Below are positions 15,406 to 21,720 of a DNA stretch of 21,720 nt, one piece after another. Position 1 is the stretch's first letter; every line of letters starts with the position of its first letter. The stretch comes from AC-9 sp051984395 (GTDB lineage: Bacteria; Actinomycetota; Acidimicrobiia; Acidimicrobiales; AC-9), in the NCBI GenBank assembly GCA_051984395.1, contig JBPYEZ010000179.1:1-21720 (forward strand), written 5' to 3'. A model generated the notes under the pieces. That model was not told the origin of the DNA. It saw only the letters and a program-made list of their open reading frames with translations, and searched no databases. The translations under genes and the position numbers were made by a program.

Positions 15406-16458
15406 CTAGACGACGCTCCCGCCGGACTCGACCCGGGATCGCAGCAGCCGGGCGAGCCGCTCGCGGTGGAAGTTGGCGTCCCCGAAGCTGACCTGGTCGA
15501 GCTGGGCACGCTTCAGGAAGAGGTGCAGGTCGTGCTCCCAGGTGAAGCCGATGCCACCGTGCACCTGCAGGCTGGACGCCATCACCCGGGGTGCGGCGTC
15601 CGAGCACCAGACCTTTGCCGCCGACGCCGCGACGGCGGCATCCGGATCACCGGCGGAGATGCACCACGCGGCGTGGTACACGCTGGACCGCATGCCTTCC
15701 ACGTCGACCAGCATGTCGGCGCACCGATGCTTGACCGCCTGGAAGCTGCCGATGGGTCGGCCGAACTGGACCCGGTCCTTGGCGTGCTCGACGGCCAGCT
15801 CCAGGGCCCGGTCCGCCCCTCCGAGCATCTCGGCGCCGTGGGCGACGGCCCCGCGATCGGTCATGGTCTCCACCGCGTCGGCGCCCCCGAGCCGTACGGC
15901 CGGCACGTCGTCCAGCCCGACCCAACCCAGCTCCCTGGTCAGGTCCATCGCCGGTTGGCGACCAGGGCGACGGTCGGCCGGGGCCTCGGCCGCGACGAGC
16001 GCCGGAACGCCGTCGTCGTCCTTCACGCAGGCCACGAGCACGTCTGCCGACGGCGCGTAGAGCACGGGCGCCCGCGGGTCCCACACCACGGCGCCGATCG
16101 CTTCACCGCTCACCAGCGGCTCGACCCAACGATTGGCCCAGGCGACGCCCGACGCCGCTGCCCGGGCGAGGGCGCCGACGGCCAGCAGGCTCGACAGGTA
16201 GGGTGCCGGCGCCAGGTGCCGACCGACCTCCTCCAGGAGGACGGCCGCCTCCACCGGTCCCAGGCCAAGACCACCCTGGCTCTCGGGCACCTCGAGACCC
16301 AGCCACCCCTGGACGGCCATCGCCTTCCACAGACCGTCGTCGAGCCCGCCACCACGGTCGACCACCGACCTGACCCGCAGCGGCGACGACAGGTCGTCGA
16401 GCAGCCCCCGAGCGGCCTGGCGCAGCGCGAGCTGATCCTCCGACAGCTCGAAGTCCAT
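15406..16458 (-). CDS. Acyl-CoA dehydrogenase family protein, short (FadE28-like) subunit type
   Basis: This is a 350-residue flavoprotein fold. It begins MDFELSEDQLALRQAARGLL, typical of the N-terminal helical domain. RVQFGRPIGSFQAVKHRCADM at 229-249 is the conserved FAD/dimer block, and LQVHGGIGFTWEHDLHLFLKRA lies at 297-318. It lacks the C-terminal EGT-type motif of classical tetrameric enzymes and is about 30-40 residues short. That fits the smaller subunit of mycobacterial-type alpha2beta2 dehydrogenases acting on steroid-like or branched acyl-CoAs. It starts 116 bases head-to-head from a second, longer dehydrogenase, its likely partner. No Shine-Dalgarno precedes ATG 16458; a TTGACG/GACACT pair would initiate right at the ATG. 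The substrate is unknown. Confidence 0.85.
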   Translation of the reverse strand: MDFELSEDQLALRQAARGLLDDLSSPLRVRSVVDRGGGLDDGLWKAMAVQGWLGLEVPESQGGLGLGPVEAAVLLEEVGRHLAPAPYLSSLLAVGALARAAASGVAWANRWVEPLVSGEAIGAVVWDPRAPVLYAPSADVLVACVKDDDGVPALVAAEAPADRRPGRQPAMDLTRELGWVGLDDVPAVRLGGADAVETMTDRGAVAHGAEMLGGADRALELAVEHAKDRVQFGRPIGSFQAVKHRCADMLVDVEGMRSSVYHAAWCISAGDPDAAVAASAAKVWCSDAAPRVMASSLQVHGGIGFTWEHDLHLFLKRAQLDQVSFGDANFHRERLARLLRSRVESGGSVV

Positions 16459-16465
16459 GGCCCAG

Positions 16466-16495
16466 AGTGTCGAGGGTCACGGACCGGGGCGTCAA
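16466..16495 (-). promoter_or_regulatory. Candidate leftward promoter for the short acyl-CoA dehydrogenase
   Basis: On the minus strand TTGACG (16495-16490) is followed by an 18-base spacer and GACACT (16471-16466). Initiation about seven bases downstream coincides with ATG 16458, implying a leaderless mRNA. The -35 overlaps the inverted repeat at 16485-16507. Confidence 0.35.
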
Positions 16496-16507
16496 CGGGA
16501 CGCCCCG
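16485..16507. promoter_or_regulatory. Inverted repeat in the divergent dehydrogenase promoter region
   Basis: CGGGGCGT-CAACGGG-ACGCCCCG is a perfect 8-bp repeat with a 7-base centre. It overlaps the candidate leftward -35 and lies upstream of the rightward -10. It is a plausible operator for a dimeric repressor controlling both directions, for example a TetR-family regulator. No regulator gene is in the window. Confidence 0.45.
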
Positions 16508-16560
16508 TGGCACGGGCGGAACGGGGGCCGTCGACGGGCCCGCGCCAGGACCCTCTCGCC

Positions 16561-16566
16561 TACCAT
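16561..16566 (+). promoter_or_regulatory. Candidate -10 box for the rightward catabolic operon
   Basis: TACCAT (TANNNT) ends eight bases before ATG 16575, and no Shine-Dalgarno is present. This is the spacing expected for leaderless transcription, and it also supports this ATG over an in-frame upstream start at 16467. Confidence 0.4.
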
Positions 16567-16574
16567 CGCCCTCA

Positions 16575-17759
16575 ATGGACCTGTCCCCCACCTCGTCGGA
16601 GGAGGAGTTCCGCGCCGAGCTGCGCCGGTGGCTGCACGACCACCTGCCGTGGGAGTACGGCACCGGCCTGCCGCCCCGGTTCGACGATCTCGCCGAGGAG
16701 GTGGCCTTCCTGCGGCGATGGCAGGCGAGCCTGGCCGAGGGCCGCTGGATCGGCGTCTCCTGGCCGCCGGAGCTCGGCGGGCGGGGCACGGGGCCGGCCG
16801 AGCACTACATCGTGCAGGAGGAGCTGGCACGGGCCCGAGCGCCCGAGCTCGTGGGTCGCATCGGCATCAACCTGGTGGGGCCGACCCTGCTGGCCCACGG
16901 GACCCACGAGCAGCAGCGGCGCTGGCTGGGTCGCATCCTCACGGCCGAGGAGCTGTGGTGCCAGCTCTTCAGCGAGCCGGGCGCCGGCAGCGACCTGGCA
17001 TCGCTGTCGACCCGCGCCGAGGGCGTCGAGGGTGGGTGGCTGCTGACCGGCGAGAAGGTGTGGACGTCCTACGCGCAGTTCGCCGACTGGGGTGTGTGCC
17101 TGGCCCGCACCGACCCTTCGGCTCCCAAGCACCGGGGCATCTCCTACCTCGTGGTCGACATGCAGGCGCCGGGCGTCGAGGTGACGCCCCTTGTCCAGCT
17201 GACCGGCGAGGCCGAGTTCAACCAGGTGTTCCTGAACGACGTCTTCGTCCCTCGGGACCAGCTCGTCGGCGAGGAGAACCGCGGCTGGCAGGTGGCCAGC
17301 TCGACGCTGTCCCACGAGCGGGGCACCAGCCCGCGCCAGCTCGTCATCCACACCCAGCTCCTCGCGGAGCTGCTCCGCCTGGCAGCCGACTCCGGCGCGT
17401 ACGACGACCCGCGCCTACGGCCCCGCCTGGCGCAGGCGTTCGTCGAGCTGCGCCTGTTCCAGCTCCACAACTGGCGCACGCTGTCGCGTCTGGAGAAGGG
17501 GCTCGAGCCCGGCCCCGAGGGCAGCCTGCTCAAGCTGTACTGGAGCGAGATGAGCCAGCGCCTGCACGACCTGGCGATGACGGTCCTGGGCCCGGCATCG
17601 TCACTGGGCCGGGGCGCGCGCGGCAACCCCGGAGACGGCAGCTGGCAGCGCTCGTGGCTCTACTACCACGCCGCGTCGATCTTCGCCGGCACCAACGAGA
17701 TCCAGCGCAACATCATCGCCGAGCGCGTCCTCGGTCTGCCGAGGGAGCCGGTGGCCTGA
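16575..17759 (+). CDS. Acyl-CoA dehydrogenase family protein, longer (FadE29-like) subunit type
   Basis: This is a 394-residue flavoprotein. FSEPGAGSDLAS at 132-143 and TGEKVWTSYAQ at 158-168 are the substrate/FAD signature regions. LSHERGTS is at 246-252 and the C-terminal IFAGTNEIQRNIIAERVLGLPR begins at 369. The residue before GTNEIQ is Ala371, where medium-chain enzymes carry the catalytic Glu (EGT), so a catalytic base must come from elsewhere or from the partner. Such enzymes often form alpha2beta2 complexes with a shorter dehydrogenase like the divergent neighbour. ATG 16575 is chosen because the upstream 36 codons are Gly/Pro/Arg-rich, promoter-like sequence. The crotonase gene follows after 41 bases. 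Confidence 0.88.
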   Translation: MDLSPTSSEEEFRAELRRWLHDHLPWEYGTGLPPRFDDLAEEVAFLRRWQASLAEGRWIGVSWPPELGGRGTGPAEHYIVQEELARARAPELVGRIGINLVGPTLLAHGTHEQQRRWLGRILTAEELWCQLFSEPGAGSDLASLSTRAEGVEGGWLLTGEKVWTSYAQFADWGVCLARTDPSAPKHRGISYLVVDMQAPGVEVTPLVQLTGEAEFNQVFLNDVFVPRDQLVGEENRGWQVASSTLSHERGTSPRQLVIHTQLLAELLRLAADSGAYDDPRLRPRLAQAFVELRLFQLHNWRTLSRLEKGLEPGPEGSLLKLYWSEMSQRLHDLAMTVLGPASSLGRGARGNPGDGSWQRSWLYYHAASIFAGTNEIQRNIIAERVLGLPREPVA

Positions 17760-17787
17760 GAGATGCGCAGCTGCCGAGAAGGCTGAG

Positions 17788-17794
17788 AAGGAGG
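17788..17794 (+). promoter_or_regulatory. Near-consensus ribosome binding site of the crotonase gene
   Basis: AAGGAGG, six bases before ATG 17801, is the strongest Shine-Dalgarno in the window and fixes this start. It suggests high translation of this gene compared with the apparently leaderless first gene of the operon. Confidence 0.8.
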
Positions 17795-17800
17795 TACGAC

Positions 17801-18649
17801 ATGGACCTGGCAACGGTCCTCTACGAGGTCGACGGACCGGTGGCGACGATCACCATGAACCGGCCCGAGGCGGCCAACGCCCAGGACACCGCGCTCATCG
17901 ACGACCTGGACGCCGCCTTCGACGCCGCCGACGCCGACGACGCCGTGCGCGTCGTGATCCTCGCCGGCGCCGGGCGCCACTTCTCCTCCGGCCACGACCT
18001 CAAGGCCCTGGTCGGCCAGAGCGAGCCCGACGAGTGGGTGCGGATGCGGGAGACGCCCGAAGGAAAGCGCCGCCACGAGCAGATCATGTACTTCGACCGC
18101 TGCGTGAAGATCTACCACTTCCGCAAGCCGACGATCGCCGCCGTGCACGGCAGCTGCATCGCCGCCGGCCTGATGCTGGCTTCCATGTGCGACATCATCG
18201 TGGCCGCCGAGGACGCGGTGTTCCAGAACCCCGTCCTGCGCATGACGGGCGCCGGGGTCGAGCTCCTCGTGGAGCCGTGGGAGCTCGGCATCCGCAAGGC
18301 GAAGGAGTTCCTCCTCACCGGGGACCGCATCGACGCCGGCGAGGCCTGGCGCCTGGGGATGGTCAACCGGGTCGTCCCGACCGACGCGCTGGTTGCGGCA
18401 ACGAGGGAGATGGCCGACAAGATCGCGCTCGTCCCTCCGGTCACCGCCCAGGTCGTGAAGGACTCGATCAACCACACCTTCGAGCTCATGGGCAAGGAGC
18501 AGGCCTGGAAGTACCACTTCATCGCCCACCACTGGATGCACAACACGGCGACGGCGCAGGACGCCCTGGCCCAGCGTCAGACCAAGACCTCGATGAAGGA
18601 CGTGCTCGCCGACCGCGACCGGGGCGACGTGCCGGCGTCGGGCCAGTAG
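17801..18649 (+). CDS. Crotonase (enoyl-CoA hydratase/isomerase) superfamily protein lacking both hydratase glutamates
   Basis: This is a 282-residue crotonase-fold protein. The two oxyanion-hole segments are HFSSGHDLKAL (60-70) and HGSCIAAGLML (116-126). An ungapped alignment from MCDII to rat mitochondrial hydratase, recalled from memory, places Met125 at the catalytic Glu144 position and Val145 at Glu164. Simple enoyl-CoA hydration is therefore unlikely. Isomerase, decarboxylase, hydrolase or ring-cleaving chemistry is possible, with other acids such as Glu154, Glu158 and Glu161 in GVELLVEPWELG as candidates. A 60-residue C-terminal part rich in His, Lys and Trp (WKYHFIAHHWMHNTATAQD) follows. 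It is second in the rightward operon, and its stop overlaps the CaiB-type GTG start by one base. Confidence 0.88.
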   Translation: MDLATVLYEVDGPVATITMNRPEAANAQDTALIDDLDAAFDAADADDAVRVVILAGAGRHFSSGHDLKALVGQSEPDEWVRMRETPEGKRRHEQIMYFDRCVKIYHFRKPTIAAVHGSCIAAGLMLASMCDIIVAAEDAVFQNPVLRMTGAGVELLVEPWELGIRKAKEFLLTGDRIDAGEAWRLGMVNRVVPTDALVAATREMADKIALVPPVTAQVVKDSINHTFELMGKEQAWKYHFIAHHWMHNTATAQDALAQRQTKTSMKDVLADRDRGDVPASGQ

Positions 18650-19836
18650 TGCCGGGGCCCCTCGAGGGCCTGCGGGTGATCGACGTCGGCACACGGCTCG
18701 CAGCTCCCTTCTGCGCCGGGCTCCTGGGCGAGATGGGTGCCGACGTGATCAAGATCGAGCAACCCGCAGGCGGCGACTTCATGCGCACCATCGGCCCCTT
18801 CGAGGACGGCTACTCGCTGTACTGGGCGGTCGAGGGCAGGGGCCGGAGGAGCGCGACCCTCGACCTGCGCCAGGGCCGCGGCCAGGAGCTGTTCCGCCGG
18901 CTGGCGGGCTCGGCCGACGTGGTCTGCGAGAACTTCCGCCCCGGAACGATGGAGGGATGGCACATCGGGCCGGCCGACCTCGATCCCCGGCTGGTGATGG
19001 TGCGCATCAGTGTGTTCGGCCAGGACGGCCCGAAGGCACAACGGCCGGGTCTCGACCGCATGGGGATCGGCTACGGCGGCCTGATGCACCTCACCGGGTA
19101 TCCGGACAGCCCGCCCGTGCGGCCGGGCCTCACGGTGTCGGACTACCTGACCGGGGCCTTCTGCGCCCACGCTGCGGTCGCCGCCCTCTATGCCCGCGAC
19201 GCCCGCGGGCGGGGCTCGGGAGCTGTCATCGACGCCTCGCTCTACGGCTCGATCCTCCGCATCCTCGAGTGGACCATCGCCGCCTACGACCGCCTGGGCA
19301 TGGTGCGCCAGCGGGAGGGCAACCGTCTGGCCAACTCGGCGCCGCTCGACAACTACCCGACAGCCGACGGCGACTACATCTGCATCGTGGCCGGCTCGGA
19401 CGCCAACTTCGCCCGCCTCTGCCGGGCCATGGGCCGACGCGAGCTCGTCGATGATCCGAGGTTCACCACGCTGGCCGAGCGGGCGGCGCACGCCGACCTC
19501 ATCAACGGCATCGTCGCCGAGTGGACCTCGGCCCGGTCGACGGCCGAGGTGGAGGCGTTGTGCGTCGAGCTCGACGTCCCGGTCGCCAGGGCCTACAGCG
19601 TGGCCGACATCGTCGCCGACGAGCAGGTGGCGGCGCGAGGCGATCTCGTCACCGTCCACGACCCGGTGCTCGGCGCCGTCCGCCAGCAGGCACCGTTCCC
19701 CCGGGCGGTGGGGACCCCGCCGGTGGCGCCGACCGGCGCGCCCCGCCTCGGCGAGCACAACCGGGAGATCTGGTGCGACCTGGTCGGCCTGTCCGAGGGC
19801 GAGCTCGCCGATCTCCGCGAGCACGGCGTCGTCTGA
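18649..19836 (+). CDS. Family III CoA-transferase (CaiB/BaiF/Frc type)
   Basis: This 395-residue enzyme transfers CoA between carboxylates, or activates one with a CoA donor, without ATP. The N-terminal segment LEGLRVIDVGTRLAAPFCAGLLGEMGADVIKIEQP is the family hallmark. It is followed by CENFRPG, then VSDYLTGAF with Asp165 at the position of the catalytic aspartate of formyl-CoA transferase (Asp169), then GSGAVIDASLYGS. GTG at 18649 overlaps the last base of the crotonase TAG (TAGTG), giving tight translational coupling. The frame is open far upstream into the crotonase gene, but the homology begins at this GTG. It probably activates the substrate acid entering the dehydrogenase/crotonase pathway. 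The acid is unidentified. Confidence 0.92.
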   Translation: MPGPLEGLRVIDVGTRLAAPFCAGLLGEMGADVIKIEQPAGGDFMRTIGPFEDGYSLYWAVEGRGRRSATLDLRQGRGQELFRRLAGSADVVCENFRPGTMEGWHIGPADLDPRLVMVRISVFGQDGPKAQRPGLDRMGIGYGGLMHLTGYPDSPPVRPGLTVSDYLTGAFCAHAAVAALYARDARGRGSGAVIDASLYGSILRILEWTIAAYDRLGMVRQREGNRLANSAPLDNYPTADGDYICIVAGSDANFARLCRAMGRRELVDDPRFTTLAERAAHADLINGIVAEWTSARSTAEVEALCVELDVPVARAYSVADIVADEQVAARGDLVTVHDPVLGAVRQQAPFPRAVGTPPVAPTGAPRLGEHNREIWCDLVGLSEGELADLREHGVV

Positions 19837-19922
19837 CTGAGGGCGCCCCCAGCACAGCCCGCGCCGCGGAACACGCTCGGTCGTGCGGCCGGGAAACGGG
19901 TGGTGGAGACTGTCCCGAAGGC

Positions 19923-19930
19923 AGAGGAGG
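19923..19930 (+). promoter_or_regulatory. Ribosome binding site deciding the cupin start
   Basis: AGAGGAGG, seven bases before ATG 19938, selects this start within a frame that is open for 400 bases upstream. Confidence 0.75.
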
Positions 19931-19937
19931 CCGACAC

Positions 19938-20321
19938 ATGGATGTCAGATCGATCGTCGAGGTGGCCCCGGAGGTCGAGCACAACGGCACCGTCCCGGTC
20001 TGGTGGCTGGTCCGCCCCCAGGAGATGAAGGAGATCACCGACGGCGGATACCTCGAGCTGGTGAACGAGTTCGAGGTGGCCGGCGGCGGCGCCGTGTTCC
20101 CTCATACCCACCCGACGCACGAGTTCTACTACGTGACCTCGGGCCGAGGCATCATGACCGTCGAGGGGGACGAGGCCGAGATCGCCCAGGGCGACCTGGT
20201 GCACATACCGCCCGACGCCGTCCACACCCTGAAGCCGGTGAGCGACAACGCCTCCATCCACTGCTTCTGCTTCGCGGTGGGGGTCAAGGACGCCGGCCCG
20301 ATCGACTACACGACGCACTGA
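19938..20321 (+). CDS. Small single-domain cupin
   Basis: This is a 127-residue protein with one bicupin-type barrel. Motif 1 is HTHPTHEFYYVTSG with metal ligands His56, His58 and Glu62. Motif 2 is GDLVHIPPDAVHTL with the fourth ligand His96. An intact 3-His/1-Glu set implies a metal centre (Fe, Mn, Zn or Ni). Small cupins like this act as dioxygenases, isomerases, decarboxylases or binding proteins, and the sequence does not say which. It lies 101 bases after the CaiB-type gene on the same strand, so it may be in the same operon or have its own promoter. Its stop converges on the fused CoA-transferase, 40 bases away. The translation upstream of ATG 19938 is non-homologous and low-complexity. 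Confidence 0.88.
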   Translation: MDVRSIVEVAPEVEHNGTVPVWWLVRPQEMKEITDGGYLELVNEFEVAGGGAVFPHTHPTHEFYYVTSGRGIMTVEGDEAEIAQGDLVHIPPDAVHTLKPVSDNASIHCFCFAVGVKDAGPIDYTTH

Positions 20322-20343
20322 GCTGGCCGGTGCCACGCGACCT

Positions 20344-20357
20344 GGCGGGTGACCGCC
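20344..20357. terminator. Possible bidirectional hairpin between convergent genes
   Basis: GGCGG-GTGA-CCGCC is a perfect 5-bp stem closed by a GNRA-type loop, centred in the 40-base gap between convergent stops. There is no T-tract, so termination is only suggested by position. Confidence 0.3.
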
Positions 20358-20361
20358 CCCG

Positions 20362-21720
20362 TCAGCTCCGGGCGCGGAGGAACCAGCCCTGGGGGTCCCA
20401 CGAGCGGAGGGCGAGGAGCTCCTCGCTGGTCGGGGGTGCGAGCTCGCCCACCTCGGCCGCCACCTCGAGGCCCCAGCCACACGCCGCCCGGGCCGCCTCG
20501 ATCCGCTCGCGCACGGGCGTCGGTCCGGCGGCCACCGCGGTGAGCACGAGCTCGTCGCCATGTGTCTTCTCCAGGAGCCCCAGATCGGTCGCCACGGCGC
20601 TGACACGATCGCCTGGCGAGGTCACGTAGCCCAGCTTCTCCGGCGTCCTCGCCGGGGTGAGCGTGGCCACGATCACCGCGTCCGAACAGCCGCTGGCCAC
20701 GTCGTTGCCGCCACCCGAGCCCACGAGAAACGGCCCGCCGGGGATCTCGGTCGAGTTGATGCTCCCGAAGCGATCGAACTGGGCGGCGCCCAGGCAGGCC
20801 ACCGTGGTCGTCCCCGGTCCACCCACCAGCATCCCCAGCACGGTCGAGGTGTCGGTGGCCATGGTGGCGGTCGGGAAGTTGCGGTGGTTGAAGACGTAGG
20901 GGTCGGCGGGCCGGGGCTCGTAGCCCCACAAGCCCAGCTCGGCCACGAGCTGGACGCCGGACCCGGCGCGTCGCGCCGCGTCGACTCCGAGCCAGGCGGC
21001 CAGGTTCGCCACCCCCGCACCAGCCAGCACGGCGTGGGCCCCGGTGGCGGCAACGGACCGGGCGATCTGGCGCGCGCCGTGGACGGCCGCCACCTCCCAG
21101 CCGTTCGCTGGCGAGTCCGTGTCGGGAGTGGCGGCGTCGCGCTCCGCCTTCCACGACGAGGGATCGGCCTTGCGACGCAGCGCGGCGATGCGCTCGCCAC
21201 CGAGGCGCGCCAGGTACTCCTCCTGGGACGCCGGTTCGAGCACCCAGTCCCGGATCCAGTCGTCGAACCGGTCGCCCCGGGACGCGGCGCGCGCCTCGAC
21301 CCAGAACTCGTAATCCTCGCCGTAGCCGTCGACGGGCAGACCTGCGGTGTAGAGGCCGCCCGGGTGGGCGCCCATCGGCGTCTCGGCCACCGCCAGGACG
21401 CGGTGAGAAGGCAGCGAGACCAGATGGGCCCAGGGCCGGATGTCGTCGACGATGCGCTCGACCGTCACGACCGCGCCCCGCCTGGCGGCCAGCGCCCCCC
21501 AGACGCCCTCCAACAGCGGCGGGTTGAGGGCGACGTTGCCGACGGGGTCGGCGACCACGCCGTGCACCAGGGCCACGTCGGGTGCCAGCGGGGCGAGCAC
21601 GCCCAGCTCGCCAAAAGGAGAGCCGACTCTGGCGTACGCCTCGTTGCCCGCCATCGACGATCCGCCGAGCGACCGGGTCACCATCGCCGGAAGCCCGCGC
21701 GCCGCGCACTCCAGCCGCTG
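20362..21720 (-). CDS. Fused alpha-beta family I CoA-transferase (IpdAB-like), N-terminus beyond window
   Basis: The frame is open to the last base of the window. The first visible codons read QRLECAARGLPAMVTRSLGG, which is homologous-looking sequence running straight into the body, so the internal ATG at 21684 is not the true start. 452 residues are visible. The front part (DVALVHGVVADPVGNVAL) is an alpha-subunit C-terminal half. After a linker near PDTDSPANGW, a beta-subunit-like half contains AELGLWG, where Glu may take the place of the ENG-type catalytic glutamate, then CLGAAQFDRFGSINSTEI and GSGGGNDVASG. The second half resembles IpdB, which with IpdA opens the last ring in steroid degradation. 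Ordinary acyl-CoA transfer is the alternative. It is convergent with the cupin gene. Confidence 0.85.
   Translation of the reverse strand, partial: QRLECAARGLPAMVTRSLGGSSMAGNEAYARVGSPFGELGVLAPLAPDVALVHGVVADPVGNVALNPPLLEGVWGALAARRGAVVTVERIVDDIRPWAHLVSLPSHRVLAVAETPMGAHPGGLYTAGLPVDGYGEDYEFWVEARAASRGDRFDDWIRDWVLEPASQEEYLARLGGERIAALRRKADPSSWKAERDAATPDTDSPANGWEVAAVHGARQIARSVAATGAHAVLAGAGVANLAAWLGVDAARRAGSGVQLVAELGLWGYEPRPADPYVFNHRNFPTATMATDTSTVLGMLVGGPGTTTVACLGAAQFDRFGSINSTEIPGGPFLVGSGGGNDVASGCSDAVIVATLTPARTPEKLGYVTSPGDRVSAVATDLGLLEKTHGDELVLTAVAAGPTPVRERIEAARAACGWGLEVAAEVGELAPPTSEELLALRSWDPQGWFLRARS

Noticed and set aside
14450..15607. Minus-strand open frame whose end covers the hairpin region and might be an insertion-sequence remnant
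   Set aside because: Most of it is out of frame with the better-supported membrane protein at 14734-15297. No transposase motif or terminal repeats were found.
15094..17046. A 650-codon plus-strand open frame spanning the divergent dehydrogenase promoter
   Set aside because: It crosses two real genes in wrong frames and the promoter region, and has no homology-like blocks.

Overview
This is a gene-dense, very GC-rich window (about 70% G+C by eye, with strong G/C preference at third codon positions). GTG and TTG starts, 1-4 base gene overlaps and several apparent leaderless starts (a TANNNT box just upstream of an ATG with no Shine-Dalgarno) suggest an actinobacterium. The mixture of gene families (CtpI-like P-type ATPase, thiolase/DUF35 pair, head-to-head acyl-CoA dehydrogenases, HpnO-type aminotransferase) would suit an Acidimicrobiia-like or mycobacteria-like lineage. 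That placement is inference. No rRNA, tRNA, CRISPR array, transposase or phage gene was seen.

Left arm, 1-7804, all on the minus strand. In transcription order: a 116-residue unknown protein (7804-7454), a succinate-semialdehyde-type aldehyde dehydrogenase, D-aminoacyl-tRNA deacylase (dtd), an HpnO-type class III aminotransferase overlapping dtd by ATGA, an HpnA-type NAD-dependent epimerase, a membrane-anchored SGNH hydrolase, an NAD-type 6-phosphogluconate dehydrogenase, a DUF35 zinc-ribbon/OB protein and a thiolase-like protein overlapping it by GTGA and cut by the window start. The aminotransferase/epimerase pair resembles hopanoid side-chain genes. The DUF35/thiolase pair resembles acyl-CoA thiolase or retro-aldolase pairs.

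Centre, 7805-15297. A 408-base gap carries a plausible promoter for a STAS-domain anti-sigma antagonist. It is followed by a convergent His-rich zinc-type CDF exporter. Divergent from the exporter is a 1485-codon CtpI-like P-type ATPase with a second, degenerate P-domain in its N-terminal half. The leader between these two metal or cation transporters has a palindrome, an inverted repeat and a possible leaderless 8-codon ORF. After the ATPase lies a gene-poor stretch with three back-to-back hairpins ending in a strong intrinsic terminator, then an unknown membrane-anchored protein on the minus strand.

Right arm, 15406-21720, is a CoA-thioester catabolic block. Two acyl-CoA dehydrogenases diverge from a 116-base promoter region with an 8-bp inverted repeat. 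The rightward one is followed by a crotonase-fold protein lacking both classical hydratase glutamates, a family III CaiB-type CoA-transferase and a cupin. A fused family I CoA-transferase (IpdAB-like) converges from the right edge and is cut by the window end. These genes could activate, desaturate and process an unknown carboxylic acid as CoA thioesters. The substrate cannot be read from the sequence.
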